Origin: Isochrysis galbana
Taxonomy: Eukaryota > Haptophyta > Isochrysidales > Isochrysidaceae
Length of the DNA stretch: 64,000 nt
Direction of reading: 5' to 3'
Assembly (NCBI GenBank): GCA_018136815.1
Contig: CM030936.1
Coordinates: forward strand, 3,206,474 to 3,270,473
In this document: positions 32,013 to 42,720 of the stretch, piece after piece
How positions within the stretch are numbered: the first letter of the stretch is position 1
Layout of the letters: each line of letters begins with the position of its first letter
The notes under the pieces: model-generated
What the model was told of the DNA's origin: nothing
Seen by the model: only the letters and a program-made list of their open reading frames with translations
Databases searched by the model: none
Made by a program: the position numbers and the translations under genes

Positions 32013-32978
32013 CGGTCGCGACTGTCACGCCCCTCCGATATCTCTCAACGCCGTCGTTTACGTTTGATCGCGGTACGGGAACGTACGGGAATTCTTTTCC
32101 AGTTTCCCCCCGCGGTCGCCGAATTTTCCCCCCGCGGCCGCCGAATGGTTCCCCCCGCGGAAGAGAGGTATTGCTCGCCCCCCCTTTCGACCACGGAGGA
32201 TGGATCTCCCTCCCCTTTCGCTGCGCTCTGTCAGGAGATCCCCGTACCTCGTCGTCTAGCTCGCGCGTGACGTGCCGAGCCCGTCGTGATATCTCGCCGC
32301 CTTTCGCCGTTGGCTGTTCGACTACTCATATATCGAAGAACAGGAGACGCCGCGTTGTAACTTGGGTGCCGCCACACCGCCCAAACATCCAGGTAAAACT
32401 CTCGTAAAAGAGAGAAGAGGATGGGTTGCAGCGTTGAGTCCTGCGGTCTGCAGCGCCGGCCGCCGATTCTACACCTCATCGTCCGGACGGGTGTGGTACT
32501 TCCTGTCTCTTCGATCGTCGCGCACTACTCTTATAGTTCATCGTTCGTCGTTCGTCGTTGCGCGTTCTTACCGTTCCTCGTTTCTTGTTCTCGATTCTCG
32601 ATTCTCGTCGTTCCGCGTTCTTACCGTTCTTCGTTTCTCGTTCTCGATTCTCGATTCTTGTCGTTCCGCGTTCTTACCGCTCTCGATTCTCGATTTCTTC
32701 GTTTCTCGTTCTGGACTCTCTCGTTTCTCGTCGTTCCGCGTTCTTATTCTTATCGATCCTCGATTATTCGTATCTCGGTCGTCACGTCTTCCGTCGTGGT
32801 TCGGCGTTTGGAGCGTGGCTCTCCATTCGAATTTATTGTTTCATTCTTCGTTCGCTCCTCGCCCATTCGGTCTCGTTAGGTATTGCGTATTGCTCGGCCA
32901 TCTTGCCTGGATGGAACTCTCCGCTATCCGTTAGGTTCTCTTCCTTCCCTCGCGGGACGCTCGATCCTAGCAGGGGGG
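32013..32978 (+). other. 3' untranslated internal region and polypurine tract of chromovirus
   Basis: About 970 bp lie between the pol stop and the 3' LTR. They hold imperfect tandem units (TTCTCGATTCTCG, CGTTCCGCGTTCTTACCG) at about 32570-32760 and end in the polypurine tract AGCAGGGGGG. The same region is present in the antisense copy at 12442-13345, so it is a stable part of the family. No coding function is evident; two Arg/Ser-rich frames follow the repeats. Confidence 0.75.
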
Positions 32979-34096
32979 TGTCGCATTCGCGAATCGACTC
33001 TCGCTAGGCTTCTCTCTTCTCTTCGTTCGGTATTTATCGTTATAATTCTCTCGTTCTCGTTCTCGGTCAAAAACTTCGCGTGGACGCCTAGGATCTAGGG
33101 TTCTGGAGCGCCCTCCCTCTGCTCTCTCGAAGAGAAGGGAAGTTTCCCCACCTTTCTTCCTCCCAGGCGCCTCGCAAAAGGTTTAATTCGCTATCTCCCC
33201 GCGTTTCTTTACCTGCTTCTGGGGGCAATCAGGTTTGGTTTGCCATCTCCCCTCGGAGATCGATTTAGGTTCGCTGCTTGGGTGAGGGAATCTTTCTCCT
33301 TGGTCCTTGGTTTGCCATCTCCCCTTGGAGATTGATTTAGATTCGCTGCTTTGGTTTTGGGTTATCTTTCCCCTTGATGCAAGTTGCATGGAAGCCCTTG
33401 GTCCCGTTGGTTTTTGGTTTTCTCCTCCCTTGGTTGCTACTCGGGGTTGCTCGATAGAAACGTCTAGAAGGTCCACGCTCAACAGCAAGATTTCTTCGAT
33501 TGCAAGGATACCTCGCTGCGATCTGTATCCAATGTGATCGCCGTGGTTGCGCGACATAACGTTCCTCTTCGACTTTCCGCCTTGGTGGGAAAATCCAAAG
33601 CGAAGACACGCTCCGACCGTCGCTGCGGATTCTCTCTCTCTCTCGCTCTCTCTCTCTGTCTCTCGCGACGTGTTTGAGTTACCGGCGATGTGGGGTCTCG
33701 GTTATTTCATGTTTTGCTTGGTTTGGGTGAATGATTCTAGTGTGTTCGTGAGTCGGTGTCGCAGCATCGTTGGATCCGACGTCTTGTCGTCAGTCGTCAT
33801 CCGTCGCTCTCGCTCTCGTCGCTCTCGCTCTCGTAACACTCGTACCCTACAAACTCTCCTTGCCTCACCAGCCCCTGCCAACACAGCCCTCCTCTCACTC
33901 ACCCTCGCCTCTCGCCTCTCGCTCGATGTCGCTCTCGCCGCCGTCCTCGCCCTCGCTCAAGCCCGCCTGCCCGCCTTCCTCTGCTGACGGGCCTCAGCCC
34001 GTCAGCGTCTCCGAAGTCGTCTCCTCCGCCGCGCCTGCCGCCGGTCTGCCTCCTTCCTCATTGCCCTCAGGCCCTATGGGCCATCCCAATTCGTCA
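32979..34096 (+). repeat. 3' LTR of chromovirus
   Basis: Same 1118-bp length as the 5' LTR, with at least two single-base differences. Directly preceded by the polypurine tract. The flanking base run after the terminal CA is GGTGTAAG, which shares GGTGTA with the start of the internal region after the 5' LTR. Confidence 0.92.
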
Positions 34097-34166
34097 GGTG
34101 TAAGTCCGCCCACCTCACCGCGCCGGCCGACCAAGTGGTGGCCGACGCCACGCAGCCGCAACACCC
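34097..34166 (+). mobile_element. Remnant of older repeat between two LTR elements
   Basis: These seventy bases separate the two LTR elements. CACCGCGCCGGCCGA resembles the interior of the MERA-type element at about 5320-5345, so this is probably the far side of the element cut at 20994. Confidence 0.5.
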
Positions 34167-36350
34167 TGTCGCATTCATCCTAGATGATGCGATTTCCAGG
34201 CTCTTGTTTCCAGGTCCTTCGCCGTGCGGCCACACGGTGAAGCTCAGGTACATCTAGGTTGGTAGGGTTCGTCCCTAGCGATCTAGAATTCGAGTTCTCG
34301 TTTCGTTCCTTCTAGCCTGTTTGTCAGGTCTAGATTCCAGGTTTCCTCCTTTCGGGTAATCTTTACCTAAAGGAGCCAGGCCGCCTGTTGCTCGCTGCGC
34401 GCTTGTCTCAGGCTCTCGAGTTACCTTGTGAAGGCTTGTTTAGCTTCTTGCAAGGCTTGTTGTTTCTTGTTGGGTTCCGGTTCTTTCTTGGGACCTGCTG
34501 ACTTTCGTTGTTGTCCAGGCCTGTTCTTCGTAGGTTCTGCTTGGCCTGGTTAGGGTTTCGTTGAATCCCCGCGTTCGGCGTTTGGCGTTGGCGTTCGGAA
34601 ATTTCCTCTCACATTCCCTAGGTCCGCTACCCTTGGCTTGTAGGTCCTTGCTTCTTTCTTCTCGGTCAAGGTGTTTGGCGAGCGAGTCGGTTGCTCTATC
34701 CGCTCGAGATTTGAGGTTGAATTTGCCATCTCCCCTTGGAGACCGGTGTAGGTTCGCTTCCTAGGTGAGGGAATCTTTCCCCTTGATGCAAGTTACGTGC
34801 AAGCCCTTGGCCCCTTTGGTGTTTCTTCCCCTTGGTTGCTACTCAGGGTTGTTCGTTAGAAGCGTCTAGAAGGTTCACGCTCAACGGCAAGATTTATTCG
34901 GTCGTGAAGACATCTCGTTGCGATCTGTATCCAAAGTGATCGCCGTGGTCGCGCGACAGGACGCTCCCCTTCGGACTCTCCGCTACGTGGGAAGTTACAA
35001 CGGAGACACGCTCCGGCCGTCGCTGTGGAGTCTCTCTCTCTCTCGCTCTCTCTCTCCGTCTCTCGCGACGTGTTTGAGTTATCGGTGATTTGGGGTCGCG
35101 GTTGCTTGATAATTTGCTTTGTTTGGGTGAATGATTCCGGTGTGTTCGTGAGTCGGTGTATCCTGTTGTTCTCAGCTCCGTTGTCCGTCGTTGTTCGCTG
35201 CGTCGCTGCACTCAAGCAGCCTAGGCTCCCTCCCTGAGGGAAGAGTTCTTTGTAGGTCTAACAATCTCTTACAACCCATCACACTAGGGCCGCTAGGAGC
35301 GCCTCGCCGCCCCACAGTCCTTCGTTCGCCGTTCGTTCCCTGTCCATACACCCGAATGGGGTTGCCCGACCCAGTCCAGAATTTCATTCACCCGACTCCC
35401 GGTGGGGAGGAGGGACAAAGCGCCGCGCTAGCCGCCGGTGCCGCTCGCGACGGAGTGGCTCAGAGCCCTCCGGTAGCGCTCGACTCGACAAGCACGAAAT
35501 CGAAGCTTGCGTCCTCGGCCGCAGAGGAGGAACCCCTCAGGGAACCTTCTCTGCCCGCTGCAGCTTTTGCTCCCGTGGGATGTCCGAGTGATCCCACGGC
35601 TTCTGAGGCTACACCAATGGCACCCATCACCCCGGCTGCTATCTCCACGACTGGCTCCGATCAGCTCGTGGCGGATGGCGAGGATTTGTCCGCTTCCTTC
35701 GGCACCCACCGGGTGCAATCACAGCGGGCCATGGTGGAGCATGACCCTCTCCCGCATGAGGCCAACTTCAGCGTCGCTGAGTTGGCCAATGAGGTGGAGG
35801 AGGGTCCCCTCCCTCTGATTCAGTTTGACCCCCCTCCTCACCTTCGAGATGATGAGTCTGAGGTCGGTGAAGGGGAGGGGATCAGCTTCCGAAGCCCCGC
35901 TTACCGGGACTATGCCCCGCCGTCATCAAAAGGGGTCTTTGATCAAGAGATCACCCCGATCGAGACGGCCGCGGCGCGTCAGGATGCGGAAATGGCAAGG
36001 CTTCAAGCGCAGACCAACACCCTAAAAGGGGCTGTGGAGCGCCTACAGTCATCCCTTGCCGCGGCAGAGGCGAGGGAGGGGCTTCTCCGGGATCAAGTTG
36101 AAGCAGGGTTCAAAGCCCTGACTCAGCTACTCCAAGCCCGCCAAGAGCCCACTTCAAGTCCGTCCATGGATCGGACCGAGGCGGCTGCGGATTCTGCTAG
36201 GCCGGCTCAGAAGGAACCATCCATGGACGAGCCTCCTGCCCTAGACCAAAAGGGCCACGCCTCTCCGGCTACTAGGGTTCCACGGTCGGCGTACCCGACC
36301 TCCAAATCGGAATCCCGCCGCCAGGATCAGAGCCCTTACCGGGGCCCGAC
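34167..36350 (+). mobile_element. Second LTR retroelement (different family), cut by assembly gap
   Basis: It begins TGTCGCATTCATCC at 34167 and carries an LTR-like leader that shares blocks with the first element's LTR: the CATCTCCCCTTGGAGA motif, CCTTGATGCAAGTTA, the CT microsatellite with CTCGCGACGTGTTTGAGTTA, and GTGTTCGTGAGTCGGTGT. A gag frame follows, and the element runs into the N gap. A rearranged copy of 34175-35475 is at 57312-58537. The LTR 3' boundary and the 3' copy are not visible. Confidence 0.75.
35356..36350 (+). CDS. Gag-like protein of second LTR element (partial)
   Basis: The first ATG of the frame is at 35356 (MGLPDPVQNFIHPTPGGEEG); the frame is open upstream to 35191 without ATG. 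About 330 residues are visible before the gap. The sequence is Pro/Glu/Ala-rich, with acidic patches and a coiled coil near residues 200-260 (heptads in EMARLQAQTNTLKGAVERLQ and following). There is no zinc knuckle before the gap. A gag role is inferred from position after an LTR-like leader and from the copy at 57317-57470. Confidence 0.6.
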
Positions 36351-36450
36351 NNNNNNNNNNNNNNNNNNNNNNNNNNNNNNNNNNNNNNNNNNNNNNNNNN
36401 NNNNNNNNNNNNNNNNNNNNNNNNNNNNNNNNNNNNNNNNNNNNNNNNNN
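36351..36450. other. Assembly gap (100 N)
   Basis: A run of 100 N. The sequence to the left is the second element's gag, to the right a MITE fragment, so the missing part probably contains repeats. Confidence 0.95.
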
Positions 36451-36777
36451 AAGCAATAACATTTCATCTCCTGGGAACCATGGGTGGAATAACTTTCCAA
36501 TGGGGGTATCAGTCACCTCTTTCATTTCAAGGACAAATTGTGATTTGACCCGACGCCCCGTGAAGTATGTCACAAAACTTGGTATTGCTGAGGGAATGGT
36601 GCCTTAGTAGTGCCCTGGGAACATTAAAAGAGGATATACATGAGGTAACCATTACCAACAAGCCAAGGTTTAGGCAAAACAAGCACTTTGTGCTCGCGCT
36701 CTCACCTAGCGAATTTTTTTCTTACTTTAAGGACTCGTCCTTAAAAGCGAGGTACCTTTATTTATCCGCTATGGGGA
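36451..36777 (+). mobile_element. Diverged third copy of the CCTAG-rich MITE (partial)
   Basis: It aligns with 37772-38077: AACATTTCATCTCCTGG, CACAAAACTTGGT(A/G)TTGCTGAGG, AATGGTGCCT, CAAGGTTT, CTCTCACCTAGC and GGTACCTTTAT. Divergence is clearly higher than between the two copies downstream, and it begins at the gap. Confidence 0.75.
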
Positions 36778-37275
36778 CCCTTGTGGCAGGTACCTCGAGG
36801 CGCAGTCTCTTATTTCTCGAGGCTCGCTCGCGGCGAGAGCTGTAAGGGCCGTTCTTCTTTTATGACGAGAGGTCCCTCAACCCCCCCCCCCCCCCCCCCC
36901 CGTTGCTTTTTCCCGGAGAGTCGCCCGACGTAGGTCGGTCCGCCTCAATGAGTTTTCCGCCCTCATTGTAGCTTGTGAATTGTTATAATGGGAGCCGGGG
37001 GTTTGCGAGGGGGGAGATTCGTAGGGGTGCAGGTTCGTATGTGTCTAGTTAGTGACAACGCACGTCAGCAAGGCGCAAGGCGTACGGGTAGGTGCGCTGA
37101 GGGGTGTCGTGATAGTACCGGGCTAGTGGGAGTAGTGGTACTAACGCTCAGTTGTTTTATTATTATTACTACTATTACTATTATTATTAGTACGCTTAGT
37201 TAGGGCTTGGGGCTCGGAGCAACTAGCTTTGTACTTGTGTTACAGACTCAGATGGGGTAAGAGTCCTCTGGGCGC
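36778..37275. other. Intergenic, homopolymer and AT-rich stretches
   Basis: It holds a poly-C run at about 36881-36901 and a TTA/CTA-rich stretch at 37150-37200. No gene or RNA was recognised. Confidence 0.45.
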
Positions 37276-37413
37276 GGCCGCAAATTCTTTACCGGTAGAG
37301 CGTGAGCGCGCGTGACGGAAGGGGGGAGAGGCGGGGGGCAATCGCACCATTTCTTGGCGAAGATTTTCGTGGTGCCAGGTGGCCCGGTGGCCCCCCCAGA
37401 AGGTTTTGTATTG

Positions 37414-38077
37414 CGGACAAGAAATTCCGTCCTAGAAACTAGGACCACGTCCTAGAAAATTCTTGGATTTCTAGGACTCTGCCGATCATGCCTCCATTAT
37501 AGCCTATGGTGAGCTTATGAGACATCCCATCACCTGAAGCAAACCATCTCCACATCCCATTCAAATTCAACCTTAGCTCTCCCCATGACCAACTCTGCGG
37601 AGCTTGTCTTTGCTTACTTTTGCTACCACATTCAGCATGCGGTGCTGCACTCGGGCGTCCGCTCGCACCAGAGGAGTTTTATTTTAGACCTTTTGGAGCA
37701 GTAGGCTAGCGGATTGGACACTTAGATGACAAAACCATCTTGGTGGTCACTGAAGGTCTCAAAGAGGGCAGTCAAAGCAACATTTCATCTCCTGGGGACC
37801 ATGGGTAGAAGAGCTCCCCATTGGGTGGTATCAGCCATTTCTCCCGTTTCTAGGACAACCAGCAATTCCGACCAGGTGACCCGTAAACGCGTCACAAAAC
37901 TTGGTGTTGCTGAGGGAATGGTGCCTAGGTACACCTGGGACATTTAATGAGGACATGCATGTGGTAACTCAATAGCCAAGGTTTGGGACAATATAACATG
38001 GTATGCTCATGCTCTCACCTAGCAAAGTCCGTCCTAGTTTCTAGGACTGGTCCTAGAAAGCTGGGTACCTTTATCCG
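37414..38077 (+). mobile_element. MITE copy 1 (664 bp)
   Basis: It begins CGGACAAGAAATTCCGTCCTAG and ends CTGGGTACCTTTATCCG. Its termini carry short inverted CGGA..TCCG tips and repeated TCCTAGAAACTAGGA palindromes. It is flanked by ATTG on both sides, a candidate target duplication that is present once (TATTGGGC) in the sibling unit near 51755. It has no coding capacity. A nearly identical copy lies inverted at 38162-38835. Confidence 0.8.
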
Positions 38078-38161
38078 ATTGGGCATCGCGCATCGCGCCA
38101 CGGTTAATAAATGCAGCACAACCCGTTGCCAACCAACTGCCAACCCTCACTAGTACTTAAG

Positions 38162-38835
38162 CGGATAAAGGTACCCAGCTTTCTAGGACCAGTCCTAGAA
38201 ACTAGGACGGACTTTGCTAGGTGAGAACATGAGCATACCATGTTATTTTGTCCCAAACCTTGGCTATTGAGTTACCATATGCATGTCCTCATTAATTGTT
38301 CCAAGTGTACCTAGCTAGGCACCATTCCCTCAGCAACACCAAGTTTTGTGACGCGTCTGCGGGTCACCTGGTCGGAATTGCTGCTTGTCCTAGAAACGGG
38401 AGAAATGGCTGATACCACCCAATGGGGAGCTCTTCTACCCATGGTTCCCAGGAGATGAAATGTTGCTTTGACTGCCCTCTTTGAGACCTTCAGTGACTAC
38501 CAAGCTTGGTTTTGTCATCTAAGTGTCCAATCCGCTAGCCTACTGCTCCAAAAGGTCTAAAATAAAACTCCTCTGGTGCGAGCGGACGCCCGAGTGCAGC
38601 ACCGCATGCTGAATGTGGTAGCAAAAGTAAGCAAAGACAAGCTCCGCAGAGTTGGTCATGGGGAGAGCTAAGTAAGGTTGAATGGGTTGATGGGTTGTGG
38701 AGATGGTTTGCTCCAGGTGATGGGATGTCTCATACGCTCACCATGGGCTACAATGGAGGCATGATCGGCAGAGTCCTAGAAATCCAAGAATTTTCTAGGA
38801 CGTGGTCCTAGTTTTTAGGACGGAATTTTTGTCCG
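38162..38835 (-). mobile_element. MITE copy 2 (674 bp), inverted
   Basis: It is the reverse complement of copy 1 with few mismatches and small indels, separated from it by an 84-bp loop. The pair gives a hairpin-capable inverted repeat of about 670 bp per arm. The flanks (CTTAAG before, TTAAAA after) do not show a clear target duplication. Confidence 0.8.
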
Positions 38836-38955
38836 TTAAAAAGCAAAAAGCCCCTGTTTGACTTCCCTAATAATTCTAATTGACTCAACCCTGAGATGGT
38901 CATTTTCTTACCCCTATCCCGAAATAAAAACCCTGTTTGATGACCGCCCTACGTA

Positions 38956-40246
38956 CGACATGATGACGAAGCCCTAAGCCTTAGCGGCGAACAAGTTCTC
39001 CAAATTCCAAATTCCTTCCGTGGTCCGTGGATTGATCATGGCCCGCATTTGAGATCTTGTATCTTGTTGCCCTGCGAAGCCCTCACCTGTTGCTCTTCTC
39101 CGGGGGATCAGGTCTGGGGGGTGAGAAGCGCAAGGCTTCACATGTTCACGTGTGCCGTGGACCCAAGGCAAGAAGCCAAGAAGCCAAGGCCTAGCTATAG
39201 CTATGAATCTATGAATGACTAGTGACTTGGTAGGTGGTGTGCAAAGCATTTGTTTTATTGTTGGAGTTTTATTGCTTTGTGCTTTGTGTCGGTTATACGT
39301 GATTGGTGATTAACAGTTCAGTCGGTTACGGCGGTTACGTGGCCGTTTCATCCGGTGAACGGATCGTGCAAGGTGCAAGGGTAGAGACCCCTATCTATGA
39401 GACAAGTAACGACAAGACAGCTTTCGCCACTCACCCTCACCCTCACAAGGGTTGTGAATCTCACAAGCGTGCGTTCTATAAATCAGCGGTATGTAGATCT
39501 AGTGGAGATGGTAGAGATTAAATGCGCATCAGCTACCATCATTGCTGAAGAGGAAGAATAAGCGGGGGTACCCGGTATGAGTACGAGGGGTTTGATTGCT
39601 GAACAAAGAACTAACATGGAGGCCCGCAGGAACGACGATACACCAAATGCCAAATGGAGCGAGTTGGCATTGACAGCAAGGCACAAAATACACAAGGGGA
39701 TCCTGTCACCCAGGTTTTCTCGCTCGTACAGTCGCGTTTCTCAGCTGTCGTACAGCTCGTCATATACATATTCCAAGGCATAGGGGCCCGGGGACAAGAG
39801 GCCTCACCGTGTGGCTGCATGGACACGGAGCGATGAGGCGGGGAAGGGAAAGGGGACGGTGCACGAGAGTCTCAAGGGCGTGCAAGCGAGCATGAACACC
39901 CTCGATCGGCTCAGTATCGGGCGGCAGAGCGGATTCTAGCTCTGCTCCCGCAAAATGGAATGGCGAGTGCATCCACAAACTTCCAGACGAGGGCCGGATT
40001 AGGGAGAGCCACTACGCAACCGCACCACGCGCAAGTCTACACGCCAGGGTGCGCAAGCCGCGTCGGGGTGCACTTGTTACACCTCCGACCCATGACGACT
40101 CACGAATCCACGGTGGACTTTATGCTGGCGAGAGTGGGAGGTGCATAAGCATGATGGAGTTGAGGACCGTCGCGACAAGAGTGGCGATGATACAGTAAGA
40201 GCACGGAAAAAAGTACAAGCACACGTCCAGTCCGCTCTGGGTGGGT
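38956..40246. other. Intergenic, nothing recognised
   Basis: Unique-looking sequence of moderate GC. Frames of 60-91 codons show no domain pattern. It probably includes the 3'UTR of the leftward CXXC gene. Confidence 0.4.
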
Positions 40247-41648
40247 TCAACCTGGTATCGAGCTGGAGGATGTGCGGTCGCCTTGAAGGAGCGCGGCATC
40301 GCCAGCCCGCGCAGCCGCGACCATAAGGAGCGACGCTGTGATCGGAAAGCCGTCGGGTCCGGCTTCGTGAGACTGCACATGGGTCTCCACGTCATCCGTA
40401 TCGCCTGCCTCGTCCGCCGTCGAGTAGGCAGTAGCAGCGTCCAGCTCCGTTGAATTGACGTCGGGCTCCCCGTACTGAGAGGCGCGAAGCTCGTCGAGTC
40501 GCCTCCTTGTGGCGAGCATCATGCCCGAAGTTGTGGGGTCGGGGACGTCAGCTTCGTCATCGAGCACCTCCTCTGCTCCCAAGTCGAGCGGAGCAACCTC
40601 CTCTGGGCTCACCTCAGTGGGCCTCAACGCAGGCGAAGGCTCTAAACTGAGAAAGCCCTCCTTCACGCCGTCGATGTCAGTCGAGTGGTCGATGAGTGGG
40701 TTATTGCACGCGCGCTGCAGGCACGCCTGCTTCTTGATGCCGGGGCCGCCGTATTTGGGCTTGTCCTTGCAGTTCTTGCACTCTCCGCAGTCGCCTCGCG
40801 TGCAGCCGACGCACGTTCCGCATCGGGCGAGTCGAGCACGCTTCCCACTGGAGATGCGATCGTCGGCCGGTGCCGGAACCATCTTAGCGTCTGCGTCCTG
40901 CGATTGCGACCCATGGGCAAGGGCGGTCGGCGCACATGAGGGGTCATGGGGGAGGACGCGGGTTAGACGCCAAGAGCAGAGATGCGCCGGTGCCGCCGGG
41001 AGACTCCGAGACGCATCCGGGCCGAGGTGCACCTGCAGACGCATGCAGCACTCGACGGCGCTCCAGAAGTCCCTCCACTCTTGGGGAGGCATCGCGCCCG
41101 CCTTGGCACGCAGCTCTGCCTGGTCGGCGAGCTTTGGTAGCTGGCGCAGTGGGAGTGGCACAGCCTTGGCTGTGTTTGGCTGCTTGGAGCAACTCGGGGC
41201 AACAAGTGGTGCGGAGGCATTCAGGCACTTGCGCTCGAGGCAGGACTGCTTGCGGATACCTGCGTGTCGCGACCGGGGAGCCCGGGGGTGAGCGGCCCTT
41301 CGCTCTGCTAGGCCATGGACTGGACTGGCTCTGCCTGGCTCGCTCGCTCGCTCGAAGGCTGTGCGCGCATACTCGCTCGCGCAGGGCTATCTGCGCGGGT
41401 GTTGCTGGTGGCGGGCGCGCGTGCGCGCCTTGTCCGCCGAATTTGGGCTTGTCTGTACAGTTGAGGCACTTGCCGCAGTCCTCGCGGCAGCAGGCGGAGC
41501 AGCGGCCGCAGGAGACGGTCCGCTTGCGCTTCTTTTGGGCCCACCACTCTGCGGCCTGAGGCTGCTTTGCGGCGGGCTGGGAGGCGGCCGAGTCGGCGGA
41601 GAGCAGCCCAGCCAGTAAGGAGAGCGGCGTCCTATCGCTCTGCGTCAT
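40247..41648 (-). CDS. Tandem CXXC zinc-finger protein
   Basis: Exons 41648-41429 and 41259-40247 give 410 residues; ATG start (MTQSDRTPLSLLAGLL), TGA stop. CXXC domain 1 is at about residues 47-85 (CGRCSACCREDCGKCLNC, then KFGGQG|IRKQSCLERKC across the intron). CXXC domain 2 is at about 220-258 (CGTCVGCTRGDCGECKNC, KYGGPGIKKQACLQRAC). Each has the eight Cys expected for two zinc sites, and the linker resembles the KFGG type. CXXC domains of this type (KDM2, CFP1, MLL, DNMT1) bind unmethylated CpG DNA. The rest is acidic and disordered-looking with no catalytic domain. The intron reads CAAG|GCGCGC...GCAG|GT, GC-AG. A basic KKRKR precedes domain 1 and could be a nuclear signal. Confidence 0.88.
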
Positions 41649-42720
41649 GGGGCTTCACGCGTCGCTCTGTGGCAGGCAGAGAGAAGGGGGAAAGGGGCGG
41701 TCTGCCGGTCGGGGGGAGTTCGGTCCGCCCTGGCAGGGCTGCTGTTTCTCTCTCTCTCCGTCCCAGGTTTCCCCTCTTACTCTGCTGCTCTTTCCCTCTC
41801 TGGCCTCAGTAGATTTATGTTGGGAGGAGAGAGGGAGAGAGGAGGGCGGGCGGGGAGGGAAGGGGTGGGGACTCTCCTCCCCGCAACTGGTGGTCGGGTA
41901 CGACGATGGAGGAGAGAGAGGGCGGAGACGCCGCCCCCTACCCCGTGAAACGAATAGAGAGCGCGCGGAATCAGGTGAAGAAGCCGCTGGGAAGGAGCGT
42001 AGGGCTCGAGGAAGGAGGCGGACCCCCAGTCGGTGCTCGCCAGATGCCCCGAGACCGCCGCGGGAGGACGTCGCCGGCAGAGAAGAGAGAGGGCTCGTCT
42101 GGAGAAGAGTCGCCCAGTGGCGCGCGTGGGCGCACTCTCTCTCTCCGCAAGCGCGAGGCCGACGCGGTGAGAGAGAAAGAGAGGGGAAAGGGAGAGAGAG
42201 AGAGAGAGAGAGAGAGGAAGGAGCTGCCGCGCCGAATTCGAGCGGACGGGCGGAACGGCCGCGCTCTCTCTCCCTCCCCAACTCTCTCTCTCTCTGGCGG
42301 CTGGGGGCGCGCCTCTCCTCTCGGCGATGGCCGTCCAGAACGTGGCAGCCCGTCGCGTTTCTTCTCTGTCCTCGAGGCCCTCCCTCCCTCCCTTGGGGCA
42401 CGTGCGCGCGAGCGCAGAGAGGCGGGCGCTTCTCCCGCGCGCCCCCCTCTGGCTTCCCGCCTCGGCAGTTGGCAGTAAGGCGCGCGCGGGGGCAAGGGGG
42501 GCGGGGGGGGGGGGGAAGGGGGGGGGGCGCGCGGGGGAGCCGTTGCTCCCATCCGAACCACGAGAAGCCTGGCGAAGGGGGGGGAAGGGAGGGCCACGGC
42601 GGCGCTTCGCGCCGACTCCCCTCCCCCTTCCCACTGTAGAGTACTCCCCACTCTACTCAAGAGTACAGTACTCTAGAGGAATCCGTAGCTCTTACTCTGT
42701 ACTGAAGAGACCAAGACTCT
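41649..42720 (-). promoter_or_regulatory. Upstream region of the CXXC gene
   Basis: Long GA- and CT-rich tracts (41820-42300) and G-runs (42490-42530) fill the 1 kb upstream, ending at a cluster of palindromes around GAGTACTC (about 42648-42676). The many long open frames here are Arg/Glu/Ser/Pro repeats and are not credible genes. The layout resembles that upstream of NOL6. Confidence 0.4.

Larger units (their letters stand above)
20995..34096 (+). mobile_element. Complete Ty3-type chromovirus carrying a methyltransferase-like domain
   Basis: Total length is 13.1 kb, with 1118-bp direct LTRs that begin TGTCGCATT and end AATTCGTCA (imperfect inverted tips, TG..CA). Gag and pol lie in one frame separated by a TAG. 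A polypurine tract (AGCAGGGGGG, 32969-32978) abuts the 3' LTR. I saw only two differences between the LTRs by eye (near 21408/33392 and 21739/33723), so the insertion is young. No target duplication is visible (GCTCC before, GGTGT after). A primer-binding site was not firmly matched to a tRNA. The element sits inside an older repeat whose halves flank it. Confidence 0.92.
37276..38955 (+). repeat. Dispersed unit interrupted by two MITE insertions
   Basis: Segments 37276-37413, 38078-38130 and about 38836-38955 together match the uninterrupted unit at 51636-51850 (CAAATTCTTTAC, CGCACCATTTCTTGGCGAA, GGTGGCCC, TATTGGGC, CCACGGT, AAATGCAGC, CCCCTGTTTGA, GACCGCCCTAC). The sibling therefore represents the empty site. 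Confidence 0.75.

Noticed and set aside
32018..32978. LTR of the chromovirus beginning at 32018 (TGTCACGCCCC)
   Set aside because: The two direct repeats match only from 32979, a polypurine tract lies immediately before that point, and TGTCGCATT pairs imperfectly with the AATTCGTCA end; so 32013-32978 is internal.
40944..41428. Continuous read-through frame of the first CXXC exon to 40944
   Set aside because: After the KFGGQG codon the translation loses the CXXC pattern, while the expected rest of the domain lies in another frame after an AG acceptor at 41260; the read-through part is intron.
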